Positions 48,378 to 48,481 of a stretch of DNA of 48,481 nt are shown here, piece by piece. The notes under the pieces were generated by a model. It saw only the letters and a list, made by a program, of their open reading frames with translations. It made no database searches and was not told the DNA's origin. Origin of the DNA: Pseudonocardiales bacterium (GTDB lineage: Bacteria > Actinomycetota > Actinomycetes > Mycobacteriales > QHCD01); NCBI GenBank assembly GCA_003244255.1, contig QHCD01000062.1, positions 1 through 48,481 on the forward strand, written 5' to 3'. The position numbers were made by a program, and so were the translations under genes. Position 1 is the first letter of the stretch; every line of letters begins with the position of its first letter.

Positions 48378-48481
48378 ATGACACACACGTTGTGCTCGAT
48401 GCCATGGTGCACCGCCGCTACCGTGCCCGACACCACCCGCTGCCCTCTACACGCCGCGCCCCTCGACGTGCTGCCCTGCGC
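48378..48481 (+). CDS. Partial gene: Cys-rich N-terminus, probable HNH endonuclease
   Basis: From ATG 48378 the protein reads MTHTLCSMPWCTAATVPDTT, then RCPLHAAPLD, before the window ends. The pattern Cys-x4-Cys and Cys-x2-His near the start is how many phage HNH endonucleases that precede terminase genes begin. Only 34 codons are visible, so the assignment is tentative. GGGAGAGAC lies upstream at usable spacing. Confidence 0.5.
   Translation, partial: MTHTLCSMPWCTAATVPDTTRCPLHAAPLDVLPC

Larger units (their letters stand above)
41154..48481. mobile_element. Integrative element (phage-like/satellite) inserted in comEC, incomplete
   Basis: At least 7.3 kb of plus-strand genes follow the comEC break: serine integrase, zinc-ribbon protein, small protein, prim-pol, D5/P4 primase-helicase, ParB-like protein, tiny overlapping genes, coiled-coil protein and a probable HNH start. 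It continues beyond 48481. The order resembles small mycobacterial phiRv1-like prophages. No repressor, conjugation or structural gene is seen inside the window. Base composition drops around 46.9-47.5 kb, in contrast to the host flanks. Confidence 0.85.

Noticed and set aside
48194..48481. Open frame from ATG 48194 to the window end
   Set aside because: It lacks a ribosome site and its composition is Arg/Pro/Ala-rich as in non-coding frames. The Cys-rich frame from 48378 is the better candidate.

Overview
The window is high-GC DNA from an actinobacterium (Actinomycetota). The evidence is GC-rich codon usage, frequent GTG starts, start/stop overlaps of the ATGA/GTGA type, and a mycobacteria-like housekeeping order on the minus strand: hrcA-dnaJ-rsmE-HIT-phoH-ybeY-corC-cdd-era ... 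recO-uppS ... glyS-ppdK. I cannot name the genus from the sequence alone.

Layout. 1-6.8 kb (minus): pyruvate phosphate dikinase (3' end cut by the window), a decayed DUF559-type endonuclease gene bracketed by two copies of a 58-bp palindrome, a DrrAB-like ABC exporter, and glycyl-tRNA synthetase. 6.9-10.3 kb: a proline-rich single-pass membrane protein gene split by a complete 2,532-bp IS1595-family element. The element has perfect 25-bp ends, an 8-bp target duplication, a frameshifted transposase and a block of four small minus-strand cargo genes of unknown function. 10.4-24.4 kb: the conserved cell-envelope, RNA-maintenance and heat-shock block on the minus strand. It is interrupted by a secreted two-repeat protein and two plus-strand modules: a Fur-type regulator with catalase, and an ECF sigma factor with a membrane partner. 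A CIRCE operator sits upstream of hrcA. 24.5-34.6 kb: a ParB-like small protein, a two-component system, HemW, an enoyl-CoA hydratase homologue, a sigma-factor remnant, a membrane-anchored ribonuclease divergent from an oxidoreductase, an SOS-controlled DUF222/HNH nuclease, a sulfotransferase and LepA. 34.7-39.6 kb: an aminoglycoside-phosphotransferase-fold kinase, a polar amino-acid ABC uptake operon, rpsT and holA.

39.6-48.5 kb: comEC is cut off after its C-terminal 527 residues. Fifteen bases beyond that remnant a serine integrase begins an integrative element that runs past the window end. It encodes the integrase, a zinc-ribbon protein, a prim-pol, a D5/P4-type primase-helicase, a ParB-like protein, a chain of tiny overlapping genes, a coiled-coil protein and the start of a probable HNH protein. 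The gene order recalls small phiRv1-like prophages or phage satellites, but no capsid, portal or tail gene is inside the window, so that assignment is an inference.

Recurring regulatory theme: several promoters place a TANNNT -10 box 6-8 bases before the start codon (transposase 7705, fur 14286, HNH 30507), suggesting leaderless mRNAs. The most noteworthy items are the cargo-bearing IS1595 element, the comEC-integrated phage-like element, the palindrome-bracketed endonuclease remnant, and the LexA box lying over the start codon of the DUF222/HNH gene.
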